From: Frondihabitans sp. PhB188
GTDB taxonomy: Bacteria > Actinomycetota > Actinomycetes > Actinomycetales > Microbacteriaceae
DNA length: 64,000 nt
Direction of reading: 5' to 3'
Assembly: GCF_003752365.1 (NCBI RefSeq)
Contig: NZ_RJUO01000001.1
Span: forward strand, 930,001 to 994,000
A program made the position numbers and the translations under genes. The notes under the pieces are model-generated. The model saw nothing but the letters and a program-made list of their open reading frames with translations. It searched no databases and was not told where the DNA came from. Numbering within the stretch: position 1 is the first letter of the stretch; each line of letters begins with the position of its first letter. Positions 51,995 to 59,558 of this stretch are shown here, in pieces.

Positions 51995-52070
51995 AGACCA
52001 CCCGAGGTCGGCCACGGCGAGCCCGCTCTTTTCGTTCTCCCGACGGACGCCGCCCAGGTTGCCTGGCCCT

Positions 52071-52076
52071 TACGGT
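52071..52076 (+). promoter_or_regulatory. Leaderless -10 hexamer
   Basis: TACGGT followed by 6 nt and the ATG at 52083. Confidence 0.5.
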
Positions 52077-52082
52077 GTGACC

Positions 52083-52424
52083 ATGACTGCGCCGATCATC
52101 GCCTCGCCTACCTCGGCCGTTCCGACGCGAGCGTCGAAGGCCACCGCAATTGCTCTGGGAGCAGCTATAGCCACCCTGAACGCGACCTTCCTGCTCTTCT
52201 TCGTTCTCTGGTCGCACGCTGACGAGTGGGCCGTTGACAGATCAGAGGCACGAGGTGGCTTCGACCCTACGCAGTTGCTACCGCATGGTGGACTCATGTG
52301 GGTCGCCGCGCACGTGGCATTCGCCGCTCTTCTCGGTTGCGACGTTCTCGGGATGGTCGTATTCGTGCGCGTCCGGAAATCGGGACATGCCCATTCTCGA
52401 CCGGTCGACGGGAGCCATAGCTAG
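52083..52424 (+). CDS. Hypothetical two-helix membrane protein
   Basis: 113 residues from ATG at 52083 (leaderless; eight upstream codons overlap the promoter). Membrane segments lie at about 23-43 (IALGAAIATLNATFLLFFVLW) and 75-95. The loop between them is acidic (HADEWAVDRSEARGGFD). The basic, His-rich tail (VRVRKSGHAHSR) is inside. No family recognised. Confidence 0.6.
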   Translation: MTAPIIASPTSAVPTRASKATAIALGAAIATLNATFLLFFVLWSHADEWAVDRSEARGGFDPTQLLPHGGLMWVAAHVAFAALLGCDVLGMVVFVRVRKSGHAHSRPVDGSHS

Positions 52425-52522
52425 AAGCTGCGCGCCGCACTCTCGAACTAGCCCGTGTGTCGCTATTGCCTAGCTCCCCGTTTCGATCCAGTCGTCGATA
52501 AGCGCGACCCGGGCGACAGCCC

Positions 52523-53131
52523 TTAGATGTCAGTCGCGGCACGAGATGGGCTGAGCACGCCCGAGATGAGTAGCTGCACGAGGGCGCCGGCCTTGTACTG
52601 GGCGTCGCTTGCGGCACCGATGCAGAGGTTGCCGATGCCTTTGAGCACGTTGTACGCATCGATCGAGGGAGCTAAGTCAACCGACGTGAGCGCTGCCTCG
52701 AGGAGGTCACCGCATACCGGCACGAGACGGCTGACGAAATAGGTATGCAGCGCGTCCGATCCGGCGCTGTCCCCGTGGAGTGCATCGGCGAGGCCGTGTT
52801 TCGTGACAAGGAATTCCACGAACAGAGCCACCCATGCCCGCAGGGCCGCCTCAGGCGTCGCGCTCTCCGCGAGTAGCCGTGGACCGGCCTCGGCACACGC
52901 CTCGACCTGGTGCCGGTACACCGCCACGACGAGTTCCGGACGCGTCGGAAAGTGACGGTAGATCGTCCCCACACCAACGCCGGCCCTCGCTGCTATCTCC
53001 CGCACCGGCGCGTCGACACCGGAGATCACGAAGACCGCTGCCGCCGCATCGAGAAGTGCCTGCTCACTTCGACGCGGACGGCCCACTTGCGGCTGCGCAG
53101 GGTGCGACCGGTCGCTCTCAGTCTCAGCCAT
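52523..53131 (-). CDS. TetR family transcriptional regulator
   Basis: 202 residues from ATG at 53131, with AAAGGGG six bases earlier. The HTH is standard (ALLDAAAAVFVISGVDAPVREIAARAGVGVGTIYRHFPTRPELV). The C-terminal part resembles the TetR_C SbtR-like group (AWVALFVEFLVTKHGLADALHG). It is divergent from the alpha/beta hydrolase gene, with a 38-bp palindrome between them that is the likely shared operator. Confidence 0.88.
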   Translation of the reverse strand: MAETESDRSHPAQPQVGRPRRSEQALLDAAAAVFVISGVDAPVREIAARAGVGVGTIYRHFPTRPELVVAVYRHQVEACAEAGPRLLAESATPEAALRAWVALFVEFLVTKHGLADALHGDSAGSDALHTYFVSRLVPVCGDLLEAALTSVDLAPSIDAYNVLKGIGNLCIGAASDAQYKAGALVQLLISGVLSPSRAATDI

Positions 53132-53170
53132 ATGCCCCTTTCACAACGTCGATCGCACGTCCTTGTATTT

Positions 53171-53208
53171 CGGAGCGTTGTTCCGTAATGTTGCGGAACA
53201 ACGCTCCG
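53171..53208. promoter_or_regulatory. 38-bp perfect palindrome, likely TetR operator
   Basis: CGGAGCGTTGTTCCG and CGGAACAACGCTCCG are perfect 15-bp inverted arms separated by 8 nt, midway between the divergent starts at 53131 and 53250. The length would fit two TetR dimers. Confidence 0.8.
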
Positions 53209-53249
53209 ATAAGCAGTATCGCAGAGCGCACCCGTAGAGAGGAATAGCC

Positions 53250-54197
53250 ATGACCTCGAGTCTCGTCGAAGCGCTGGACGGCGTTATCGGAACCGGCACT
53301 CCCGTAGTCTCCGTCGCTCCCGTCAGGCTGCTTGCCCCCGGACGACCGGTCCCGTTGGAGGTGCGCGTGTCGGCGCCGACTACCGGGACAGACCTCCCTG
53401 TGGTGGTGTTCTCGCACGGCAATGGGTGGAACCTCGATGGCTACGCACCGCTCACAGCGTTCTGGGCATCGCAGGGGTTCGTCGTGATCCAGCCCACCCA
53501 CCTCGACTCGCGTCGAAACGGGTTCGGGTTCGACTCCCCGGTGTTCCCGACGATCTGGAGAGAGAGGATCGCGGATCTCACCCGCACCCTCGACCAGCTC
53601 GACACCCTCGAGGCGGCCGTCCCCGGGCTTGCCGGTCGCATCGACCGCAGCCGCGTCGCCGCCACCGGACACTCCTGGGGCGGGCAGACAGCGCAGTCGC
53701 TCCTCGGCGCACGGATCGTCGACGACGCCGGCCAAGTCGGCGAGGACATGTCCGACAGCCGCGTCACCGCGGGCATCCTGTTCGCAGCAACCGGTCTCGG
53801 CGGCGATGACCTGCATCCGTTCGCTCAGGCGAACTTCCCGTTCATGCGACCCTCGTTCCAGGAGCTCACCGGCCCCACGCTCGTCGTCGCCGGCGATCAC
53901 GACCAGTCCAGGATGTCCAGCCGCGGGCCCGACTGGTTCACCGACGCCTACACATACAGCCCCGGCGCCACCGACCTCCTCACCTTCCACGGCGCTGAGC
54001 ACGCCCTCGGTGGGATCGTCGGCTACGAAGTGGCCGAGACCACCGACGAGAACCCGCAGCGGGTCGCCGTCATCCAGCGAATGAGCACCGCATACCTTCG
54101 GACGGCTCTGCGAGTCGACGAGAGCAGCTGGTCCGCTGCCCGCTCCGCATTCCGGGACACCACCGATCCGATCGGGCATGTCGACACTAAGTCGTAG
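53250..54197 (+). CDS. Alpha/beta hydrolase (chlorophyllase/dienelactone-hydrolase-like)
   Basis: 315 residues from ATG at 53250, with AGAGGAA six bases before it. Features: LPVVVFSHGNGWNLDGYAPL (oxyanion region), nucleophile Ser142 in ATGHSWGGQTAQ, Asp in LVVAGDHDQSR, and His in TFHGAEHALGG. No signal peptide. It follows the divergent TetR gene with the long palindrome between them, so an inducible ester- or lactone-hydrolysing role is expected. The substrate is unknown. Confidence 0.88.
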   Translation: MTSSLVEALDGVIGTGTPVVSVAPVRLLAPGRPVPLEVRVSAPTTGTDLPVVVFSHGNGWNLDGYAPLTAFWASQGFVVIQPTHLDSRRNGFGFDSPVFPTIWRERIADLTRTLDQLDTLEAAVPGLAGRIDRSRVAATGHSWGGQTAQSLLGARIVDDAGQVGEDMSDSRVTAGILFAATGLGGDDLHPFAQANFPFMRPSFQELTGPTLVVAGDHDQSRMSSRGPDWFTDAYTYSPGATDLLTFHGAEHALGGIVGYEVAETTDENPQRVAVIQRMSTAYLRTALRVDESSWSAARSAFRDTTDPIGHVDTKS

Positions 54198-54248
54198 TTG
54201 CAGTACCGGCCCGATCCAAGCGCCCCGGCTGCGATCGGGAGCCCGACA

Positions 54249-55169
54249 TCAATCCGCGCGAACGATGCACCAGGCGGAATCGAAATCACGGGCATCGAGT
54301 TCGGACTGCCGCATCCACACCTCGAGCGGACACGCGTCACCGAACCAGCCCTCGAGGGCCGTCCAGCTCTCGATGTCGAGCACGAGCCGGTACCGGTCAC
54401 CAGGCTCCGTCAGCGGCAGGCACGCTGGCAGGATCGCCTCGACCGCCTCGAGATCGCCCGCCTGACTGTGGCCGTAGAGGTGAGTGATCGGAAGGGGCCT
54501 GCTCCCGCGAATCATGGTCCGCTGCCATGACCACATCCACTGATATGCCTGCAGGGCCCTCTGGTTGGCCGTGAACGCCTTCGTCGATTCGCGGGCCGCG
54601 GCACTCTCAGCTGGGATCGACCACGTTGCGAAGAGGTGAAACGCCTGACACGCGTCGCTGGGCAGTTCGAGGTCAGCGGGGCCATTCGCAAGCACGGTGA
54701 AATCGGGGTCGGGAATCCACTGCACCTTCCACCCTCCTGAATCCCGATCGTCGGCGTCCGTGCCGTGCGTCTGAGTCAGGTCGTGGAACACCTGCAGCAC
54801 CCCGTGATCGGGGAGTCCGCCGATCGCGTTCGGCCAGTCCGCTTGTGTCTCGACGCCGAGGCACTGGTCCACGGCCCACAGGTTGACCGTGGCCACGTGG
54901 GCGAGCGGAATACCATCAGGGCGTCTGGGCCACTCCTCGGCGGCGAGTCCCAGCGCCGGACCGCCCAGCCACGACAGACCGCCTTCGCCGGCCGCCGCGG
55001 AGGCCCGCAGCTCCTGATCGCCCGGCGGAAGGGACTGCTCCGACCAGGCGATCGAGAACTGCAGCTCGTCCGCGAGACGCGCCGCTCGGAGCTTCGGCCG
55101 GTCGAGCCAGTCGACGACCAGCGATCGCGCGCTGTGGATGGGAGCGGTGTTCTCGTTCGCCTCCGTCAT
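54249..55169 (-). CDS. DUF1963-like protein
   Basis: 306 residues from ATG at 55169. The pattern fits the DUF1963/YwqG group: LSWLGGPALGLAAEEWPRRPDGIPLAHVATVNL near 70-100, GVLQVFHDL, KVQWIPDP, and a late ITHLYGHSQAGDLEAV then DRYRLVLDIESWTALEGWFGD. The role of the family is unknown; some members are linked to secretion-system or toxin immunity contexts, but nothing of that kind is adjacent here. The GC level is back near the genomic average. Confidence 0.75.
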   Translation of the reverse strand: MTEANENTAPIHSARSLVVDWLDRPKLRAARLADELQFSIAWSEQSLPPGDQELRASAAAGEGGLSWLGGPALGLAAEEWPRRPDGIPLAHVATVNLWAVDQCLGVETQADWPNAIGGLPDHGVLQVFHDLTQTHGTDADDRDSGGWKVQWIPDPDFTVLANGPADLELPSDACQAFHLFATWSIPAESAAARESTKAFTANQRALQAYQWMWSWQRTMIRGSRPLPITHLYGHSQAGDLEAVEAILPACLPLTEPGDRYRLVLDIESWTALEGWFGDACPLEVWMRQSELDARDFDSAWCIVRAD

Positions 55170-55324
55170 GCCCTCAGGGTTCCAGTCCTGCGAGGTGGAT
55201 CACTGAGAACGTGCGCGGACTGCACGCCCGCGCCCTCTCCGGCCACTCGGTCGCCGAGCGCCTATGATCGCCTCCCACCCGCCCGGCACCGAGGGCGCTA
55301 CTCTCACGGGAGGAAGGAGCGACG

Positions 55325-55633
55325 ATGGAGCAGATCCAGGGGTACGAGGCGCAGGGGGCACGAGCGCGCGAGGCTCGGGCTGATGACGGGCTGGGGCCAG
55401 TTCCTGCGCTGAGGGCCTTGAGCTGGCTCGGCGCCGCGTTGATCGTCGCGGCGGTCGTGCTCGTGACGGTCCCGTTCCAGACGCCGCACGCGACCGAGGC
55501 CGGCTACGCGCCGCTGCAGTCACTCGCTGGGACCACGGTCGTCGTCGCGGTGGTGCTCGCGTGCACAGGTGTGGTCGTCATCGCCGTCCGCGTGGCCGCC
55601 GGCGCCGTGATCCGCTCGCTGCGGTCGAGCTGA
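55325..55633 (+). CDS. Small two-helix membrane protein
   Basis: 102 residues from ATG at 55325, with GGAAGGAG six bases upstream. The first 30 residues are charged and cytoplasmic. Two membrane segments (about 33-52 and 70-92) follow, with a short outside loop, and the basic tail RSLRSS ends the protein. Function unknown. It contains one copy of the AGTTCCTGC word at 55399. Confidence 0.68.
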   Translation: MEQIQGYEAQGARAREARADDGLGPVPALRALSWLGAALIVAAVVLVTVPFQTPHATEAGYAPLQSLAGTTVVVAVVLACTGVVVIAVRVAAGAVIRSLRSS

Positions 55634-55698
55634 GTCGCGAGCCAACCAGCACGGCCCCTCACTGCACCCCCATCACACCGACCTCGCAAGGGAGCGCC

Positions 55699-56106
55699 AT
55701 GCCGAAGATCGTCACTCTGATCCGATCCGCCGAGCTGTCGAGCGTCGCGCAGTACGCGTATGCCGCGACCGCGCCGGCCGACGCGCGGCTCGTCTTCCTC
55801 GCCGGGTCGTGCCCGCTGAACGCAGACGGCTCGACCGCGAGTGTCGGCGACTTCGCCGGGCAGGCAGCGAAGTGCCTGGAGAACATGGTCGTCGCGCTCC
55901 GCGAGGCCGGCGCGGGGATCGACGACGTCATCAGCACGCGGGTGCTGGTCGCGTCGTCCGATCGCGCCGATCTCAGGACCGCGTGGGAGGTCGTCAGGAC
56001 GACCTTCGGCGATCACGACGTGCCCAGCACGCTGCTCGGCGTCACGGTGCTCGGCTACGACGACCAGCTCGTCGAGATCGAGGCCGTGGCGGCGGTGCGA
56101 GGCTGA
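55699..56106 (+). CDS. RidA family protein
   Basis: 135 residues from ATG at 55699, with AGGGAG six bases before it. YjgF/RidA elements: FLAGSCPLNADGSTASVGDFAGQAAKCLENMVVALREAGAGIDDVISTRVLV and the ending TVLGYDDQLVEIEAVAAV. RidA hydrolyses reactive enamine/imine intermediates. The catalytic Arg of the archetype appears to be matched by the Arg in STRVLVA. A separate single-gene unit. Confidence 0.88.
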   Translation: MPKIVTLIRSAELSSVAQYAYAATAPADARLVFLAGSCPLNADGSTASVGDFAGQAAKCLENMVVALREAGAGIDDVISTRVLVASSDRADLRTAWEVVRTTFGDHDVPSTLLGVTVLGYDDQLVEIEAVAAVRG

Positions 56107-56120
56107 CGCGGGGTCGGAGA

Positions 56121-56630
56121 TCAGGCCGGAGGCGGCACCACCTCGTGATACCTCAGGAGCCGCGAGCCGAGCGGCGATTTCAGGTGGAGCGTCCAGCTCC
56201 CCTCGAGGCCGACCCCGCCGCAGGCGCGGATGCTCGGGTCGTGTCGCACGTCGTCCCAGACGTCGACGACCACCTCCGTGGGGGTCTCGTCGAGGTAGAC
56301 GTCGGTCTCGCGGTTCGGCACGCCGCAGTTGCCGTAGCTCCAGCGCACGCCGATCGCCATGGAGCTCGGCGTCGTCGCGGTGGCCTCGAGAGTCGCGGGC
56401 ACGAGGTCGGCCGGGATCCTGCCACCCTTCTCGACCACGTGGATCTCGAGGTTGGTCCTCCCTCGGGTTCCGGCCGGAGGAACTTCGGGAAGCGCCGCCA
56501 GCATCTGCCTCTGCCCGCTCTCGAGCCGCGCCACCTGCTGTGGCCGCGTGTTGGCGTAGACCAGGAGCCCGACGACCGCGGCCGCTACGGCGAGACCGAC
56601 GCCCAGCCTGAGCAAACGTCGCTTCGCCAT
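56121..56630 (-). CDS. Hypothetical signal-anchored protein
   Basis: 169 residues from ATG at 56630, 6 nt after TAGTCT on the minus strand (leaderless). A basic N-terminus (MAKRRLLRLG) and one membrane segment (about 9-26) are followed by an exported domain of beta character with two Cys (GNCGVPNRE; RACGGVG) that may form a disulfide. No family recognised. Confidence 0.65.
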   Translation of the reverse strand: MAKRRLLRLGVGLAVAAAVVGLLVYANTRPQQVARLESGQRQMLAALPEVPPAGTRGRTNLEIHVVEKGGRIPADLVPATLEATATTPSSMAIGVRWSYGNCGVPNRETDVYLDETPTEVVVDVWDDVRHDPSIRACGGVGLEGSWTLHLKSPLGSRLLRYHEVVPPPA

Positions 56631-56689
56631 GCCCCGAGACTAGGTGGCCGGGCAGGCGGTCCTGATAACAAGTCGGCTACGACTGCTCC

Positions 56690-57142
56690 TTACGAGGCGA
56701 GATTGTCGGCACGTTGCGTGACTGCGCGAAGCGCGTTCACCTCAGCCGTCGACAGCTGCACCGTGACGGTCGCCTCGAGCCGGACGGCCGGGCTCCCCGA
56801 GTCCAGGCCTGGGTCGCGATAATGAGCGAGCACCATGCGGAGCCCCTCGCGAAGGAGCGCGCTCTGATTGAGGTGCGTCACTCGCGCTAGCTCTTGCAAC
56901 TCCGCCTGCTCTTCTTCTGCGACCCGGAAGCGCAGGACGGGTGATTGAGCGCCCGATCCACCAAGGGCGGCGGGGCCTCGGCGAGCGCGCGTGATGACGT
57001 CGTCGGCAGGAACCGCGTCGTCGAGCAGCATTCGTCCTAGCGCCTTGGCTTCGTCACCAGTGACCGGCCCCGGACGGCTCTCCCAGGTCGGGATCGGGAT
57101 CGTTGGGTCGGCCAGGTCTTCGTCGCTGTTCTTGTCGATCAT
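56690..57142 (-). CDS. Putative antitoxin with ribbon-helix-helix-like region
   Basis: 150 residues; ATG at 57142 overlaps the stop of the putative toxin gene by 4 nt. The first 60 residues are acidic. SPVLRFRVAEEEQAELQELA followed by HLNQSALLREGLRMVL (about 75-110) has the strand-helix-helix pattern of ribbon-helix-helix regulators. A C-terminal tail contains another strand-helix pair. Toxin-first order with a DNA-binding second gene is typical of several type II modules. The specific family is not certain. Confidence 0.6.
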   Translation of the reverse strand: MIDKNSDEDLADPTIPIPTWESRPGPVTGDEAKALGRMLLDDAVPADDVITRARRGPAALGGSGAQSPVLRFRVAEEEQAELQELARVTHLNQSALLREGLRMVLAHYRDPGLDSGSPAVRLEATVTVQLSTAEVNALRAVTQRADNLAS

Positions 57143-57396
57143 GCTTGCGTCTCCTCTAGGAATGGCCGGAACTTCGGCCCCAACTCCATTGCATGGAACA
57201 CGTTCTTGTCTCCCGAGGGAAGCGCCCGGACGAGGATCTCAATCAATCGGTCGGTCTGCCCGTGCGGGTGACCGATGATGAGGAGGACGTCGGGCTCGAC
57301 CAGTTGGACGACGGTCGGGTTGGCGATCGCGTGGCGTTGGTCGGCCTCAGGAATGCCGTGCTTCTCAGACGAGCGAGAAAAGTGGATCGGCGGCAT
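57139..57396 (-). CDS. Putative type II toxin
   Basis: 85 residues from ATG at 57396. The pattern HFSRSSEKHGIPEADQRHAI, then DVLLIIGHPHG, then ILVRALPSGDKNVFHAMELGPKF matches a small group of actinobacterial toxin-like proteins (KHGI opening, HAM-x-x-x-PKF close) related in outline to BrnT. It is probably a ribonuclease-type toxin, unproven. It sits directly behind a palindrome that overlaps its -10, and is coupled to the antitoxin gene. Confidence 0.6.
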   Translation of the reverse strand: MPPIHFSRSSEKHGIPEADQRHAIANPTVVQLVEPDVLLIIGHPHGQTDRLIEILVRALPSGDKNVFHAMELGPKFRPFLEETQA

Positions 57397-57400
57397 GGCC

Positions 57401-57415
57401 AACTGTACCACAGTT
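57401..57415. promoter_or_regulatory. Operator overlapping the toxin-antitoxin promoter
   Basis: AACTGTaccACAGTT is a perfect palindrome. On the minus strand the same bases contain TACAGT (57402-57407), 5 nt before the toxin ATG at 57396, so binding there would block transcription. Confidence 0.65.
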
Positions 57416-57500
57416 GTGCCACAGATTAGATCCGTGGAACGCTTTGGCTGAGCCCAGTGGTCCGCCGCCGCAGGCGATCCTGATGACGAGTCGGCTACGA

Positions 57501-58064
57501 CTACTCGGCGGCCGTCCTGATGAGCGCGCGCAGGGTCGACGGGTCGGCCTGACCGAGGATCCGTGCGCTGACCCGGCCGGTCGGATCGACGACGAGCGTG
57601 GTGGGCGTGGCGTTGGGGCCGCGGGTTCCGGCGAAGGCGAGCTGGACGGCCGCGCGGCTGACGTCGGACGTCGTGTCGTAGGTGACGCCGAACGTGCGGT
57701 CGTAGGCCGTGATCGTGTCGACCTCGTCGCGGACGTTGACGCCCAGGAAGGTCGCCTTCGCCTTCGTGTCCTGACTGACCGACTGAAGGTCTTTCGCCTC
57801 GGCGCGGCAGGGCGGGCACGAGGCGTACCAGAAGTTCACGACGAGCACCTTGCCCCGGTAGTCGGCCGCGGTCTTCGTCGTTCCTGAGACGAGGTCGGTG
57901 GTGAAGTCGACGGGGGTGCCGCGCTGACCGTCGGGGTACTCCGTGACCTGCTTCGTCTTCGCGATGGCCGGCTGCTGCGTGACGGCGCTCGAGGAGCACG
58001 CCGTGAGGCCGAGGGCGAGGAGGGCACCGGCTGCGAGGGCGAGGAGGGCGGGGCGGAGGCGCAT
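57501..58064 (-). CDS. TlpA-like thiol-disulfide oxidoreductase lipoprotein
   Basis: 187 residues from ATG at 58064, 6 nt after TACCCT on the minus strand (leaderless). Lipobox LTAC places the lipidated Cys at about residue 23. The thioredoxin fold carries the active site WYASCPPCRAE, with TPTTLVVDPTGRVSARILG before the end. The predicted role is reduction of exported thiols, for example in cytochrome c maturation (ResA/TlpA). No cytochrome genes are beside it. Confidence 0.9.
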   Translation of the reverse strand: MRLRPALLALAAGALLALGLTACSSSAVTQQPAIAKTKQVTEYPDGQRGTPVDFTTDLVSGTTKTAADYRGKVLVVNFWYASCPPCRAEAKDLQSVSQDTKAKATFLGVNVRDEVDTITAYDRTFGVTYDTTSDVSRAAVQLAFAGTRGPNATPTTLVVDPTGRVSARILGQADPSTLRALIRTAAE

Positions 58065-58105
58065 GGGTTCAGGGTAGGGGACGGCGGTGGGGCAGTTCCT
58101 GCGCC

Positions 58106-58327
58106 CTAGCGCGAAGCGGGCCGGCGCAGCGAGAGGACGAGCCGGACGAGAAGACCGAGCAGGCCGACCACCCCGAGCACGGCACCCGCGACAAACAGCA
58201 GGCCGGCGCCGATGTTCGCGCCGTCGCCGGCGTCCTGGGCGTTGGCGATGAGCCCGGTGGCAGCGAGGGCGATGCCGACGATCAGGATGATCGTCGCGGC
58301 TACCCCGAGCCGTCTCGATGTCGTCAT
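58106..58327 (-). CDS. Small two-helix membrane protein
   Basis: 73 residues from ATG at 58327, with GGAGGAG six bases before it. Two membrane segments (about 8-28 and 40-64) and the basic tail RLVLSLRRPASR. Between it and the TlpA-like gene is a copy of AGTTCCTGC (58094). Function unknown. Confidence 0.65.
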   Translation of the reverse strand: MTTSRRLGVAATIILIVGIALAATGLIANAQDAGDGANIGAGLLFVAGAVLGVVGLLGLLVRLVLSLRRPASR

Positions 58328-58508
58328 GGTGCGCTCCTCCGCTTGGAGCACCACTCTAGGAGACGCGCCCGCTTCTCAGGATCTCGGACGTACGAGAGAA
58401 GACGGGGCTGCCCGATCAGGATACGATCCGCCTCGTCCGGTCACCGCAGCGCAAGCTGCCGGGGTGAGGGAACCACGCGGACAGCCGGCGATGCGCCATC
58501 ATCGAGGC

Positions 58509-58667
58509 ATGAAGCTCGAAGCCGTCGACGGCAGCCGGATCGCGATCACGGTCGCGGGACTCGAGTGGACGGCGCTCCGGATCCCGGTCGTGCGCACGAA
58601 CGATCCGCGTCACCCGCGGGAGCCGAAGCGTCAGTTCGGTCGGTGGAGGCCCGCCGAGTTCGACTGA
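58509..58667 (+). CDS. Small hypothetical protein
   Basis: 52 residues from ATG at 58509, 6 nt after CATCAT (a weak -10). It reads as a compact beta-rich start (MKLEAVDGSRIAITVAGLEW) and a basic tail (RTNDPRHPREPKRQFGRWRP). Shorter than most annotated genes; the leaderless spacing is the main support. Confidence 0.4.
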   Translation: MKLEAVDGSRIAITVAGLEWTALRIPVVRTNDPRHPREPKRQFGRWRPAEFD

Positions 58668-58761
58668 GGCCCGCCGCGTTCGACCCGAACGGGGACTTCC
58701 GCGCTCGGCTCGGTCCCCTAGCGTGGAGGCAGCACGCCACGACCGGAAGAGAGGGCGCACG

Positions 58762-59202
58762 ATGAGCTACGACATCCTCGCGTTCGACCCCGATGCGACG
58801 ACCGACGCGGACTTCGGCGCGTGGTGGGAGCAGGAGTCCGAGTCGGACGACGGGCGCTCGTACGACGACGCCAGCGTCACGACGCCGGCCCTCCAGGCGT
58901 TCCTGGCCGAGCTGACCCAGACCTACCCGCCCCTCAACGGCCCCGGCTCGCCGAGCAGCGACGAGCTCGACGCTGACGAAGACCTCCTGCACCGCGCCAC
59001 CGACTACTCGATCGGCCGCAGCCTCGTCTCCGCCAGCTTCTCGTGGAGCCGCGCCGACGCCGCCCGCGCGCTCTTCCTCCAGCTCGCCGCCAGGCACGGC
59101 GTTGCGGTGGCCCTCGTGAGCGACGGCGACGAGATCATCCGACCCGCGTCGGCCAAGCCCGCCCGTCACCCCTTCTGGCGCAGAAAGCAGCCGCGCCCAT
59201 GA
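58762..59202 (+). CDS. Hypothetical acidic protein
   Basis: 146 residues from ATG at 58762. The start MSYDILAFDPDATTDADFGAWW with a Trp pair and the acidic body (EQESESDDGRSYDDAS; SDELDADEDLLHRATDYS) recall small cytoplasmic proteins often found beside toxin or immunity genes. RADAARALFLQLAARHGVAVALV forms a helix-strand end. Its stop overlaps the start of the next gene (ATGA). Family not certain. Confidence 0.68.
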   Translation: MSYDILAFDPDATTDADFGAWWEQESESDDGRSYDDASVTTPALQAFLAELTQTYPPLNGPGSPSSDELDADEDLLHRATDYSIGRSLVSASFSWSRADAARALFLQLAARHGVAVALVSDGDEIIRPASAKPARHPFWRRKQPRP

Positions 59203-59399
59203 CCGCCGACGACCCCATGCGCGAGCTGTTCAGCGCAGGAACTGCCGACGTCGTCCCACCGGACGACGCCCGACAGGCCGCGGGTCTCGCGGGCGCGATG
59301 TCGGTGCTCGCCGTGGTGTCGGCCGTCGTGGTTTCGGCTGCGTTGGTCGGGGCGGGGACGGCTGTCGTGTGGGCTTTTCTGCTGTTCGTCCGGCCGTGA
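59199..59399 (+). CDS. Small membrane protein
   Basis: 66 residues; ATG overlaps the preceding TGA by 4 nt. A short acidic N-terminus and a long hydrophobic stretch (about 32-63) suggest one or two membrane helices. Translational coupling suggests it works with the acidic protein encoded upstream. It contains a GCAGGAACT word. Confidence 0.6.
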   Translation: MTADDPMRELFSAGTADVVPPDDARQAAGLAGAMSVLAVVSAVVVSAALVGAGTAVVWAFLLFVRP

Positions 59400-59444
59400 G
59401 GGCGCGGCCTTTGGCAAGGACCGGCTGTGTGTTCGCGAGGATCG

Positions 59445-59504
59445 GCGCTGCTTTGTGCAGCGCTGACAAGGAACGGCGGGGCGAAATCGTCCTTTCGTAA
59501 GGAC
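59445..59504. terminator. Two hairpins between convergent genes
   Basis: GCGCTGC-tttgt-GCAGCGC (59445-59463) and GTCCTT-tcgt-AAGGAC (59489-59504) lie between genes ending at 59399 and 59559. Confidence 0.6.
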
Positions 59505-59558
59505 GCGCTCCCCCAGAGTCCTCAACTAAGGACGCGAGACGCGAGGCCCACACGCGCG

